Shown: piece after piece, positions 19,041 to 27,200 of the stretch
Layout: each line of letters begins with the position of its first letter
Position numbering within the stretch: the stretch's first letter is position 1
Origin: JAJDYQ01 sp963662865
GTDB taxonomy: Bacteria > Pseudomonadota > Gammaproteobacteria > JAJDYQ01
Direction: 5' to 3'
Length of the DNA stretch: 64,000 nucleotides
Assembly (NCBI GenBank): GCA_963662865.1
Contig: OY759969.1
Coordinates: 2,480,001-2,544,000, forward strand
Program-made: the position numbers and the translations under genes
Notes under the pieces: generated by a model
Told to the model about the DNA's origin: nothing
The model's input: the letters and a program-made list of their open reading frames with translations, nothing else
Databases searched by the model: none

Positions 19041-20735
19041 GTGGTTGAAGTGAATCGTTTTTTTGCCTTTATATTGTCAGCCCTTGCGCTGATTACCGGA
19101 TGTTCACAGCCCGTGAGGCAAGAGCGCGTGACCGAAGCAGTGCCGCCTGTACAAACCCCTGAGCAGCGTCTGCTATACAACACTCTGGTAGCTGAAATCG
19201 CCGGGTATCTGGGTAATCTGCCTGCATCCATCGCGCACTATCGTAAGATTCTGCACTCAACGAATGAGTTATTAATCATCCGCCGGGCGGTACGCATCAT
19301 GCTGTTCGGCAAGGACTATGATGCGGCGGATGAAGCCATTCAGCGCTGGCTGCTGCTTGACCCGAAGTCCGTTGAGGCACACCAGCTCGCAGCCACAGTC
19401 GGATTGCGACGCGGTAACATTGAAGCCGCCGGCAGGAATCTGGAATGGATGTTGCGGCAGGCGGACACCCTTGAGCAGGGATTCAAGCTGGTAGCCACGT
19501 TTCTGGACCGTCTGCAGGACAAGCAACTGGCGCTTAGCGTCATGAGCATCCTATCGGCGAATCATCCGGATTCGGTTTACGCCAGGGTCGTGTTGGCGCG
19601 CCTCGCGCTTAACGCCGGTAAATTTGAAAAGGCGCACCGGGTCGCGCAGGAAATCACCGCCAGACAGCCGGACAATTTTGAAGCGCAGATGATTCTGGCG
19701 CGCTCAGTTCTTGAGATGGGGCGTACTGATGAAGCATTGTCACTGCTGGATTCCGTTGTACGGAAACATCCGGCAAGCAGTGAACTGAGGTTGGCCTATG
19801 CACGTATGCTGGTTACAACCAGCCATTACGAGCGGGCGGTTGAACAATTTGAAATGCTGCTGGAGAAAACGCCGGATGATACGGAACTCATCTATTCAAC
19901 CGCACTGCTTACCATGCAGATACGCCGCTATGATCAGGCCGAAAAGTACTTTCATACGCTACTCAGCAAAGGCAGCCGCAGGCAGGAGGCGTGGTTCTAT
20001 CTCGGACGCCTGCATGAGCAGCACAAGGAATATGAAAATGCCTTAGGCTGGTTTGAAAAGGTTGATGCCCCTGACTTATATCTGGATGCCCAGATGAGCG
20101 TGGCCGGAGTGCAGGGCAAACTGGGTCAGCTCGATAAAGCCCGGGAGCGCTATTATAGGCTGAGGAAAAGCAGGACCGAGGAGAAATCGGTCATATGGCT
20201 GAGTGAAAGCGAGATGCTGCGTGAAATAGGGGAAAATCAAGCCTCTTTTGATGTGCTGAACGATGCCGTGCAAGAGCTGCCTGAAGATGTCGATTTGCGA
20301 TACTCCAGGGCCTTGGCCGCAGAAAGGCTCGGGCAGATTGACCTGCTTGAAAGCGATTTGCAGCAGGTCTTGCAGCAGGAGCCGGACCATGCCCATGCCC
20401 TGAACGCACTGGGTTACACGCTGGCAGACAGGACCACCCGCTACCAGGAAGCCCTGGGTTACATTACGCGGGCCCTGGAACTTGCCCCGCATGATCCTGC
20501 AATAGTGGACAGTATGGGTTGGGTGCAGTATCGATTGGGCAATCTGGATAAGGCGTTGTACTATCTGCGCAAGGCCAGTGAAAGCCTGAAAGATGGCGAG
20601 ATTGCAGCGCATCTGGGCGAGGTGCTTTGGATCAAGGGTGAACGTGAAACCGCAGCCGAGGTATGGTACGAGGCATTGCGTGAATACCCGGACAGCGAGG
20701 TGCTGCAACGCGTTATCGAGCATTTCAATCCCTGA
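19041..20735 (+). CDS. Tetratricopeptide-repeat lipoprotein
   Basis: 564 residues from a GTG start. The first 21 residues form a lipoprotein signal (hydrophobic core, lipobox LITGC, Cys21), so it is anchored in a membrane, probably the outer membrane since the next residue is Ser rather than Asp. The remainder is built of about a dozen TPR-like helix pairs (for example ALNALGYTLADRTTRYQEAL and AIVDSMGWVQYRLGNLDKAL near the end). TPR lipoproteins of this size are often found between hemA and lolB in gammaproteobacteria. Their function is not established; a scaffold in envelope assembly is a reasonable guess. lolB starts 16 bases downstream. Confidence 0.85.
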   Translation: MVEVNRFFAFILSALALITGCSQPVRQERVTEAVPPVQTPEQRLLYNTLVAEIAGYLGNLPASIAHYRKILHSTNELLIIRRAVRIMLFGKDYDAADEAIQRWLLLDPKSVEAHQLAATVGLRRGNIEAAGRNLEWMLRQADTLEQGFKLVATFLDRLQDKQLALSVMSILSANHPDSVYARVVLARLALNAGKFEKAHRVAQEITARQPDNFEAQMILARSVLEMGRTDEALSLLDSVVRKHPASSELRLAYARMLVTTSHYERAVEQFEMLLEKTPDDTELIYSTALLTMQIRRYDQAEKYFHTLLSKGSRRQEAWFYLGRLHEQHKEYENALGWFEKVDAPDLYLDAQMSVAGVQGKLGQLDKARERYYRLRKSRTEEKSVIWLSESEMLREIGENQASFDVLNDAVQELPEDVDLRYSRALAAERLGQIDLLESDLQQVLQQEPDHAHALNALGYTLADRTTRYQEALGYITRALELAPHDPAIVDSMGWVQYRLGNLDKALYYLRKASESLKDGEIAAHLGEVLWIKGERETAAEVWYEALREYPDSEVLQRVIEHFNP

Positions 20736-20751
20736 ATATCAATTATCGTTT

Positions 20752-21387
20752 ATGCCTCCCCTGCCTCGGCTTGCCCTCGTCATATTATTTTTGCCGGGGC
20801 TGTCTGCCTGTATGTCCCTGCCCTTTGTCAAGCCTGTTGAGGTGCCGGAAAACAGAGTAATTAACTGGTATGAGCGTCGGTTATCACTCGAACAGCGACC
20901 CGACTGGAAAACACAGGGACGCATCGCCCTGCAGGTGAGCAATGATGCGTGGAGCGCATCAATTTCATGGCGGCAGGTCGGTGGACTTTATGAAATAGCA
21001 ATCTACGGGCCGTTAGGCAGGCCCAGGTTCCTTGTTGAAGGGGGCAATCATCAGATTGCATTGACCACCGGACAGGGCAAGAAATTCGCTGCCACCGACG
21101 CACGGCGTCTGATTGAGCAACACATGGGCTGGTCCGTGCCGGTCAGCGGATTGCGGTACTGGCTGCTGGCGTTGCTGGAACCCCACCGACCGGGGCAGCA
21201 GTTGTTTGATGACGAGGGCCGGCTGGTAGAACTGAGGCAGTCGGGCTGGAAGATTAGCTATCGGGATTATCGATCGGTCAATGGTATTGATATGCCCCAA
21301 AAAATCCGCATGGAACATGACAAACTGACCGTGAAGCTGATTTTCAAGGATTGGTTCTTTGGGGCGACTGAGCGGACGGTGTTATGA
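20752..21387 (+). CDS. lolB: Outer-membrane lipoprotein insertion protein
   Basis: 211 residues from the ATG at 20752. A frame open to 20593 overlaps the upstream gene and is rejected as the start. A lipobox GLSAC ends at Cys20. WKTQGRIALQ, a WSASISWRQ strand, and the C-terminal region with DMPQKIRMEHDKLTVKLIF fit LolB. LolB receives lipoproteins from LolA and places them in the outer membrane. Its stop overlaps the ispE start (ATGA at 21384), the usual lolB-ispE coupling in gammaproteobacteria. Confidence 0.92.
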   Translation: MPPLPRLALVILFLPGLSACMSLPFVKPVEVPENRVINWYERRLSLEQRPDWKTQGRIALQVSNDAWSASISWRQVGGLYEIAIYGPLGRPRFLVEGGNHQIALTTGQGKKFAATDARRLIEQHMGWSVPVSGLRYWLLALLEPHRPGQQLFDDEGRLVELRQSGWKISYRDYRSVNGIDMPQKIRMEHDKLTVKLIFKDWFFGATERTVL

Positions 21388-22241
21388 GGCAGGCCGATGA
21401 ACCGCTGTGGCCGGCACCCGCCAAACTAAATCTGTTTCTGCATATTACGGGGCGTCGGCACGATGGATACCATTTACTCCAGACGGTCTTTCAGTTTATT
21501 GACATAGCCGATCACCTGAAACTGGAGGTGAGAACAGATGGTCTTATCAAGCGCCGGCACGAACACAGCGGCATCCCGGAGCAGGATGATCTGACCATAA
21601 GAGCGGCACGCCTGCTGCAACAATATACGCGAACCGGACAGGGAGTGGATATAGACCTGTGCAAGCGCCTGCCCGTTGGTGGTGGAACGGGAGGGGGCAG
21701 CTCGGATGCAGCGACCGTTCTACTGGTACTCAACAGATTATGGAAAACCGGATTGACGAATACCGAGCTTGCCGGACTTGGACTGCAACTGGGTGCGGAT
21801 GTGCCGGTGTTTATTTATGGACATGCCTGCTGGGCGGAAGGCGTCGGGGAGATTTTTTCGGCCATTGACCTGCCGGAGCCGACATATCTGTTGATATATC
21901 CGCGTGTTCCCGTTGCAACGGCACAGATTTTCGGTGCCAGGGAATTGACACGCAATACGACACCCATCACAATCGCCGACTTTCTCGCCGGGCGAGCAGG
22001 CAATGACTGCGAACCGACGGTGCGAAGGCAGTTCAGAGTAATTGACGAGGCGATGCAATGGCTTGGTCAATATGCGCGGGTCAGGCTGACGGGAACGGGT
22101 TCCTGTATTTTTGCGGAGTTTGAGTCCGAGCAGGCGGCGCGGAGCATTGCGGCCCGGTGTCCGCAGGATTGGCAAAGCCTTGTGTGTCGAGGATGCAATT
22201 GTTCACCGCTTCATCAAATGCTCAATCAGGTAACAACTTAG
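21384..22241 (+). CDS. ispE: 4-diphosphocytidyl-2-C-methyl-D-erythritol kinase
   Basis: 285 residues, a GHMP kinase. The start is WPAPAKLNLFLHITGRRHDGYH. The ATP loop LPVGGGTGGGSSDAATVL lies near residue 94, and LTGTGSCIFAEF is in the C-terminal motif. It phosphorylates CDP-methylerythritol in the non-mevalonate isoprenoid pathway. It overlaps lolB by four bases (ATGA) and is followed by tRNA-Gln and prs, the standard gammaproteobacterial order. Confidence 0.96.
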   Translation: MRQADEPLWPAPAKLNLFLHITGRRHDGYHLLQTVFQFIDIADHLKLEVRTDGLIKRRHEHSGIPEQDDLTIRAARLLQQYTRTGQGVDIDLCKRLPVGGGTGGGSSDAATVLLVLNRLWKTGLTNTELAGLGLQLGADVPVFIYGHACWAEGVGEIFSAIDLPEPTYLLIYPRVPVATAQIFGARELTRNTTPITIADFLAGRAGNDCEPTVRRQFRVIDEAMQWLGQYARVRLTGTGSCIFAEFESEQAARSIAARCPQDWQSLVCRGCNCSPLHQMLNQVTT

Positions 22242-22267
22242 GCTCGTCGCCAAGCGGCAGGGCGAGC
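22241..22267 (+). repeat. Fragment resembling the 5' half of tRNA-Gln
   Basis: Immediately after the ispE stop, a stretch containing cgtcgccaagcgg (22245-22257) and then a purine-rich agggc repeats the acceptor/D-arm region of the tRNA-Gln gene 124 bases downstream (22371 onward). It can itself fold, with gctcg pairing with cgagc. It looks like a partial duplication of the tRNA 5' part; no anticodon or T arm follows. Confidence 0.55.
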
Positions 22268-22366
22268 GATTTGGAGGAAAGCGTGGTTTTTCCCAGCGAG
22301 CGGGTTCTGCTCGGTGCTACGGGCGCCGCAACCGGCTCAAAAGCTGTCAGTGGCTTGAATGACCAT

Positions 22367-22441
22367 TGGGCCGTCGCCAAGCGGTAAGGCACCGGGTTTT
22401 GATCCCGGCATACGCAGGTTCGAATCCTGCCGGCCCAGCCA
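22367..22441 (+). tRNA. tRNA-Gln (anticodon TTG)
   Basis: A complete cloverleaf. The acceptor arms are TGGGCCG (22367-22373) and CGGCCCA (22431-22437), with G discriminator and an encoded CCA. The anticodon stem CCGGG/CCCGG encloses loop TTTTGAT, which gives anticodon TTG for glutamine. The T arm CAGG-TTCGAAT-CCTG is intact. It lies between ispE and prs, as in many gammaproteobacteria. Confidence 0.96.
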
Positions 22442-22474
22442 TTATTCTTGAACATCAATGATGGAACACCTGAG

Positions 22475-23428
22475 ATGTCAGACCATAAAATGATGCTCTT
22501 CACGGGCAATGCCAACCCGGCGCTCGCCAGGGATATAGCCGATCATCTCATGCTGAATCTGGGACAGGCCCAGGTCAATAAATTTTCTGACGGTGAAGTC
22601 GCCGTGGAAATCGAAGAAAATGTCCGGGGTCAGGATGTCTTCGTTATTCAGCCAACCTGTGCCCCAACCAATGACAACGTCATGGAACTCATGGTGATGA
22701 TAGATGCGTTACGCCGTGCATCAGCCATGCGAATCACCGCGGTTATTCCCTACTTTGGTTATGCGCGCCAGGACCGTCGCCCTCGCTCGGCCCGTGTGCC
22801 GATTACCGCCAAGGTCATCGCCAATATGCTGGCAAGCGTGAAGGTTGATCGGGTCCTGACCGTGGACCTGCATGCCGATCAGATTCAGGGCTTTTTTGAC
22901 ATGCCCGTAGATAATGTTTACGCATCCCCCATTCTGCTCGGTGACGTATGGCGCCAGCGTTATCCGGACCTGATGGTAGTCTCACCGGACGTCGGTGGCG
23001 TGGTTCGCGCCCGTGCGCTGGCCAAACGCCTGGATGACGCCGATCTGGCGATCATAGACAAGCGTCGGCCTAAAGCGAACGTATCCAAGGTAATGAATAT
23101 CATCGGGGACGTGGCGGGCCGTACCTGCATTATTATTGACGATCTGGTTGATACTGCCGGTACCCTTTGTGAGGCGGCGGTGGCGCTGAAGGACCATAGG
23201 GCACAAAAGGTGGTTGCTTACTGCACCCATGCCGTACTGTCCGGAGAAGCAGTAAGATATCTCGCTGACCCCCGGCTTGACGAGCTGGTTGTTACCGACA
23301 CCATCCCGTTATCTGCGGAGGCGAGCGCAATCGGCAAGATTCGCCAGGTCAGTATCGCCGAGGTACTGGCCGAAACCATGCGTCGTATTCATGATGAGGA
23401 ATCCGTTAGCTCGCTCTTCATGGATTGA
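22475..23428 (+). CDS. prs: Ribose-phosphate pyrophosphokinase
   Basis: 317 residues from the ATG at 22475 (nine codons after an alternative ATG at 22448). Motifs: [45 protein letters not shown] with catalytic-region residues, [13 protein letters not shown], and the PRPP-binding loop DDLVDTAGT. It makes PRPP from ribose 5-phosphate and ATP for nucleotide, His and Trp synthesis. It follows tRNA-Gln directly. No strong terminator is seen before the surface-protein locus. Confidence 0.97.
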   Translation: MSDHKMMLFTGNANPALARDIADHLMLNLGQAQVNKFSDGEVAVEIEENVRGQDVFVIQPTCAPTNDNVMELMVMIDALRRASAMRITAVIPYFGYARQDRRPRSARVPITAKVIANMLASVKVDRVLTVDLHADQIQGFFDMPVDNVYASPILLGDVWRQRYPDLMVVSPDVGGVVRARALAKRLDDADLAIIDKRRPKANVSKVMNIIGDVAGRTCIIIDDLVDTAGTLCEAAVALKDHRAQKVVAYCTHAVLSGEAVRYLADPRLDELVVTDTIPLSAEASAIGKIRQVSIAEVLAETMRRIHDEESVSSLFMD

Positions 23429-23518
23429 TACCGGCAAGAAGCGCCCATCGTCTTCCGGGACTTTACTACCACAAAAAAATTGCAATATGCAATATGTGTT
23501 GAACTGATACAAATGGAC

Positions 23519-23547
23519 TTGCAATATAGCCCGTATAGGTCTAGAAT
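23519..23547 (+). promoter_or_regulatory. Candidate promoter of the giant surface-protein locus
   Basis: TTGCAA at 23519-23524 and TAGAAT at 23542-23547 are 17 bases apart. This AT-rich stretch between prs and the poly-C ORF also repeats TGCAATAT three times (around 23480-23527) and ATTTTGCAT twice (around 23552 and 23569). The repeats may be regulator-binding or curved DNA. No regulator is identified. Confidence 0.45.
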
Positions 23548-23685
23548 ATTCATTTTGCATGAACAACGATTTTGCATGTCCGGGATAACAACCGGACCCG
23601 AGAGTGGTTCAAAAAGTCCGCTGGCCTGAAAGGTTGGGACTGGAGAGCCAATCGGAACATCCGTTGGAGCGGAGGCGAAGCGAAC

Positions 23686-23787
23686 ATGATCAAAACATTA
23701 ATGGCCGGCGCGGCTATGAGGTCTGCGATAAACACCATGTATAATTTAATGCCCCTTGCCCCCCCCCCCCCCCCCCCCCCCCCCTAA
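23686..23787 (+). CDS. Short leader ORF ending in a homopolymeric proline (poly-C) tract
   Basis: 33 codons from an ATG with GGAGG ten bases upstream (23671-23675). The peptide begins MIKTLMAGAAMRSAINTMYN and ends in eight prolines encoded by the C tract, then TAA. It matches no family I know. Its significance is positional. With 26 C residues, as here, translation stops right at the tract. With one more C (or two fewer) the frame would run 24 further codons and end at a TGA that overlaps the ATG of the next ORF (ATGA at 23852). With one fewer C it would stop at a TAG 12 bases before that ATG. I infer a leader whose length is set by slipped-strand changes. Upstream in-frame TTG starts exist. 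Confidence 0.45.
   Translation: MIKTLMAGAAMRSAINTMYNLMPLAPPPPPPPP
23759..23784 (+). repeat. Homopolymeric tract of 26 C residues
   Basis: Twenty-six consecutive C bases, the only long homopolymer in the window, near the 3' end of a short ORF and about 420 bases before the giant surface-protein gene. Tracts of this kind are highly prone to slipped-strand mispairing and drive phase variation in known pathogens. A perfect TATAAT (23740-23745) lies just upstream, so the tract could alternatively sit in an initially transcribed region. The tract length may also be uncertain because of sequencing or assembly. Confidence 0.9.
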
Positions 23788-23851
23788 TATGGGATATGGC
23801 CCTCGGCCCTGCTGTTGTCCGGGCCGATACCCGATATAGGGTTCCGGCATT

Positions 23852-24211
23852 ATGAGCACAGGCTTCCGTTATTGCCGCGGCCTTGTGGTCCCGCCCTTCC
23901 GGGCCACCCCGGTGGCAAACTTCGCGGCGGGTACATCCGCCACAGGTGAGAACGCCGCCACCGGTACGGCGACTATCAACAACGACACCATCACGCTGAC
24001 CGACAACAACACGCCGGTGATGATTGAAAGGGGCGATGAGGCCAGGTACACCAAACGCCCGTCGTCTTGCCGCCCTTTACGATTGACTGACACCGGCACA
24101 TTCCGGCACATTTATGTTATGTTATCGGCGACAGCGCCTGTGCGTCAGGTGCAGAAAAGCTTGAAGATACAACCGAATAGATACAACAACGCAGGGAGAG
24201 AAGCACAATGA
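23852..24211 (+). CDS. Small ORF coupled to the giant surface protein (unknown function)
   Basis: 119 residues, not recognised. The N-terminal part is basic (MSTGFRYCRGLVVPPFRATP). The middle is Thr/Asn/Asp-rich (TATINNDTITLTDNNTP) and recalls the strand-rich style of the modules in the downstream protein. The C-terminal part is basic. AGGG lies ten bases before the ATG. Its TGA overlaps the ATG of the 5294-codon gene (ATGA at 24208-24211), so translation of the two can be coupled. Its own ATG is overlapped by the stop of one of the three possible readings of the poly-C leader ORF. It may be a true peptide or only a coupling device. Confidence 0.4.
   Translation: MSTGFRYCRGLVVPPFRATPVANFAAGTSATGENAATGTATINNDTITLTDNNTPVMIERGDEARYTKRPSSCRPLRLTDTGTFRHIYVMLSATAPVRQVQKSLKIQPNRYNNAGREAQ
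24193..24211 (+). promoter_or_regulatory. Ribosome-binding site and ATGA overlap at the start of the giant gene
   Basis: AGGGAG at 24193-24198, nine bases, then ATG at 24208. The TGA of the preceding ORF (24209-24211) overlaps this ATG, so both independent initiation and re-initiation from the upstream ORF are possible. Confidence 0.7.
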
Positions 24212-27200
24212 GGCCTCAGGGATATAGCGGACGTAACATGACACACACCGGCGGCGCTGGCGCCGGCATGGATGCGGCCGCCCGCAGCCGGTGGTTCAAT
24301 GTGCAATCGGCCCTGCTGTTGCTGGCGCTGCTGACCGGTTTTGCCCCCGGTGCCGCCGCGCAGAGCGTGGACATTGGTTCGGCCAGCGTCACGGTCGCCG
24401 AGGATGGTGACGCAGAAGGCGGCACGGCCGCATACACGGTGGAACTGGGCACACAGCCAGCCGGTAATGTCGAGATTACGGTGGCATCCGATACGGCCAC
24501 GGCGGCCACGGTAAGCCCGTTGATGCTGACGTTCACAAGCGCCAACTGGAACGCGGTGCAGACGGTGACGGTGACCGGAGTGGACGACGACACCGTCGGT
24601 GAGCGCACGGCGAGCATCGGCCATAGCATTGAAAGCGGCGACGGTATGGGCTATCCGGATGACGGCAGTCTGATCATTGCCTCTGTGGATGTCACGATCA
24701 CCGACGACGACGCGCCGGTAGTGGACTTCGCCAAGACCGAGGCCGTCGTAGACGAGTCTTCGGGCACGCACGATGTGGTGGTCAATCTGAGTCCGGCGCA
24801 GACCTCGGACACGACAATCACCTACACGGTGATCATCACGGGCACGGCGATAGCAGGCGAAGACTACGCCGCGCTGTCCGGCATGGTCGTGGTGCCTGCG
24901 AACATGACCAGCGCCGATCTCTCCGTGGTTCTCATCGATGACAGCGTCCCAGAGGACAACGCGCTGCTGAGGCTGAGGCTGACCGCTGGCGAGGGTTACA
25001 CATTAGGCAGCCAGGTCACCTACGATCTGATCATCCGCAACGACGACGCGGCAGGCGTGACCATCACAGAGGCGGACGCGGATACCATCGTCGCCGAGGC
25101 CGGTGGCACGAACACCTACAGCGTGGTGCTGGACACACAACCGTCCGACAGCGTGGAGATTACGGCGACCTCCGATACGGCCACGGCGGCCACGGTGTCT
25201 CCGACCACCCTGACCTTCACCACGGCCAACTGGAATACGGCACAGATCGTCACGGTGACGGGCATGAACAACGACCGGGATGACGCCATGGACGCCCGCA
25301 CGGCGACCATCAGCCACGGCGCGTCGTCCACAGACACCGATTACGGCGCCAGCCTCGAAATCGACGACGTGGAAGTGGAAGTCACCGACGACGACATGGC
25401 GGGCGTGACCATCAGCGAGACGGACGCAGATACCATAGTCACCGAGGCCGCTGGCACGGACGCCTACGGCGTGGTGCTGGACACGCAACCGGATGGCAAC
25501 GTGGAGATTACGGCGACCTCCGGTACGGCCACGGCGGCCACGGTGTCTCCGACCACCCTGACGTTCACAAGCGCCAACTGGAACACGGCGCAGACGGTGA
25601 CGGTGACCGGAGTGGACGACGACGTTGACAACACCGGAGACGAACGCACGGCGAGCATTGGTCACCGCATCAGCAGCGGCGACAGTGGCAGCTACCCGGC
25701 AGGCGGTCTGAGTCTGGATTCGGTGAGCGTCACGGTGACCGACGACGACACGGATAGAGTGGACATCGGTTCGGCCGTTGTCACGGTTGGCGAGGATGAC
25801 GGCACGGCCATGTACACGGTGGAACTGGGCACACGGCCAGCCGGTAATGTCGAGATTACGGTGGCATCCGATACGGCCACGGCGGCCACGGTAAACCCGC
25901 TGGTGCTGACGTTCACGATGACCAACTGGGACACGGCGCAGACGGTGACGGTGACCGGAGTGGACGACGTCCTTGACAACCCTGGAGACGAACGCACGGC
26001 GAGCATTGGCCACAGCATCAGCAGCGGCGACAGTGGCCGCTACCCGACGGCTGGCCTGAGTCCGGCATCGGTGGACGTCACGGTGACCGACGACGACACG
26101 AGGGGCGTAGCGTTTGATCTGACACCGGGGTCAACGGATGTTGCCGACAGACTGGCGGTGGATGAAGGCGATACCGCGAGCTACACGGCGGTGCTGACGA
26201 CCCGGCCGACGGGCGCTGTGACGGTGACGATCACGGGCCACACCGGCACCGACCTGACGCCGGCCCCGGCCAGCCTGACCTTCACGGCGAGCGACTGGAA
26301 CACAGAGCAGACGGTCACAGTGACCGCAGCGGGAGATGGCGACGCGGACAACGAACGTATCGTGCTGACACACACCCTCTCGGGCGCAGACTACGGTGCA
26401 GTGGCGGCAGGGCTGGTAGAGGTTGACATCACGGACGCCTTCCAGCTCACCGTTAGCACGACCGCGGTGACGGTTGGCGAGGCCGGCGGTACGGCCATGT
26501 ACACGGTGGAATTGGGCAGGCAGCCGGCGGGCACGGTGGAGCTGACGGTGGCATCCGATACGGACACGGCGGCCACGGTGTCTCCGACCACCCTGAGGTT
26601 CACAAGCGCCAACTGGAACACGGCGCAGAGGGTGACGGTGACCGGAGTGGACGACGACATTGACAACGCCGGAGATGCACGCATGGCGACCCTCACGCAC
26701 CGCGTCAGCAGCGGCGACGGCGCCGGTTACCCGACGGGCGTCGTGAGCCCGGTGACGGTGAGCGCCACGGTGACCGACGACGATACGAGGGGACTGATGT
26801 TCGATCTGACACCGGGGTCGGATGATGACGTGTCCGAGGTGGCGCTCAATGAAGGCGATAGTGCGAGCTACACGGCGGTGCTGACAAGCGAACCGACGGG
26901 CGCGGTGACGGTTGCCATCATGGGACACCCCGACCTGACGCCGGCCCCGGGCAGCCTGACCTTCACGGCGAGCGACTGGGACACGGAGCAGACAGTCACA
27001 GTGACCGCGACCGATGACGCCAACGCGATCGACGAACGTATCGTGCTGACGCATACTGCCTCGGGCGCGGACTACGACGCAGTGCAGGGAGAGGTCGCCG
27101 TTGACATCGAGGACACCTTTCCGCTCAGCGTCGCCGCGGCGCAGGTTGCCGAGGGCGGTGACCTTGAGTTCACGGTCAGCCTGCGTAGTCCGGCCCCCGC

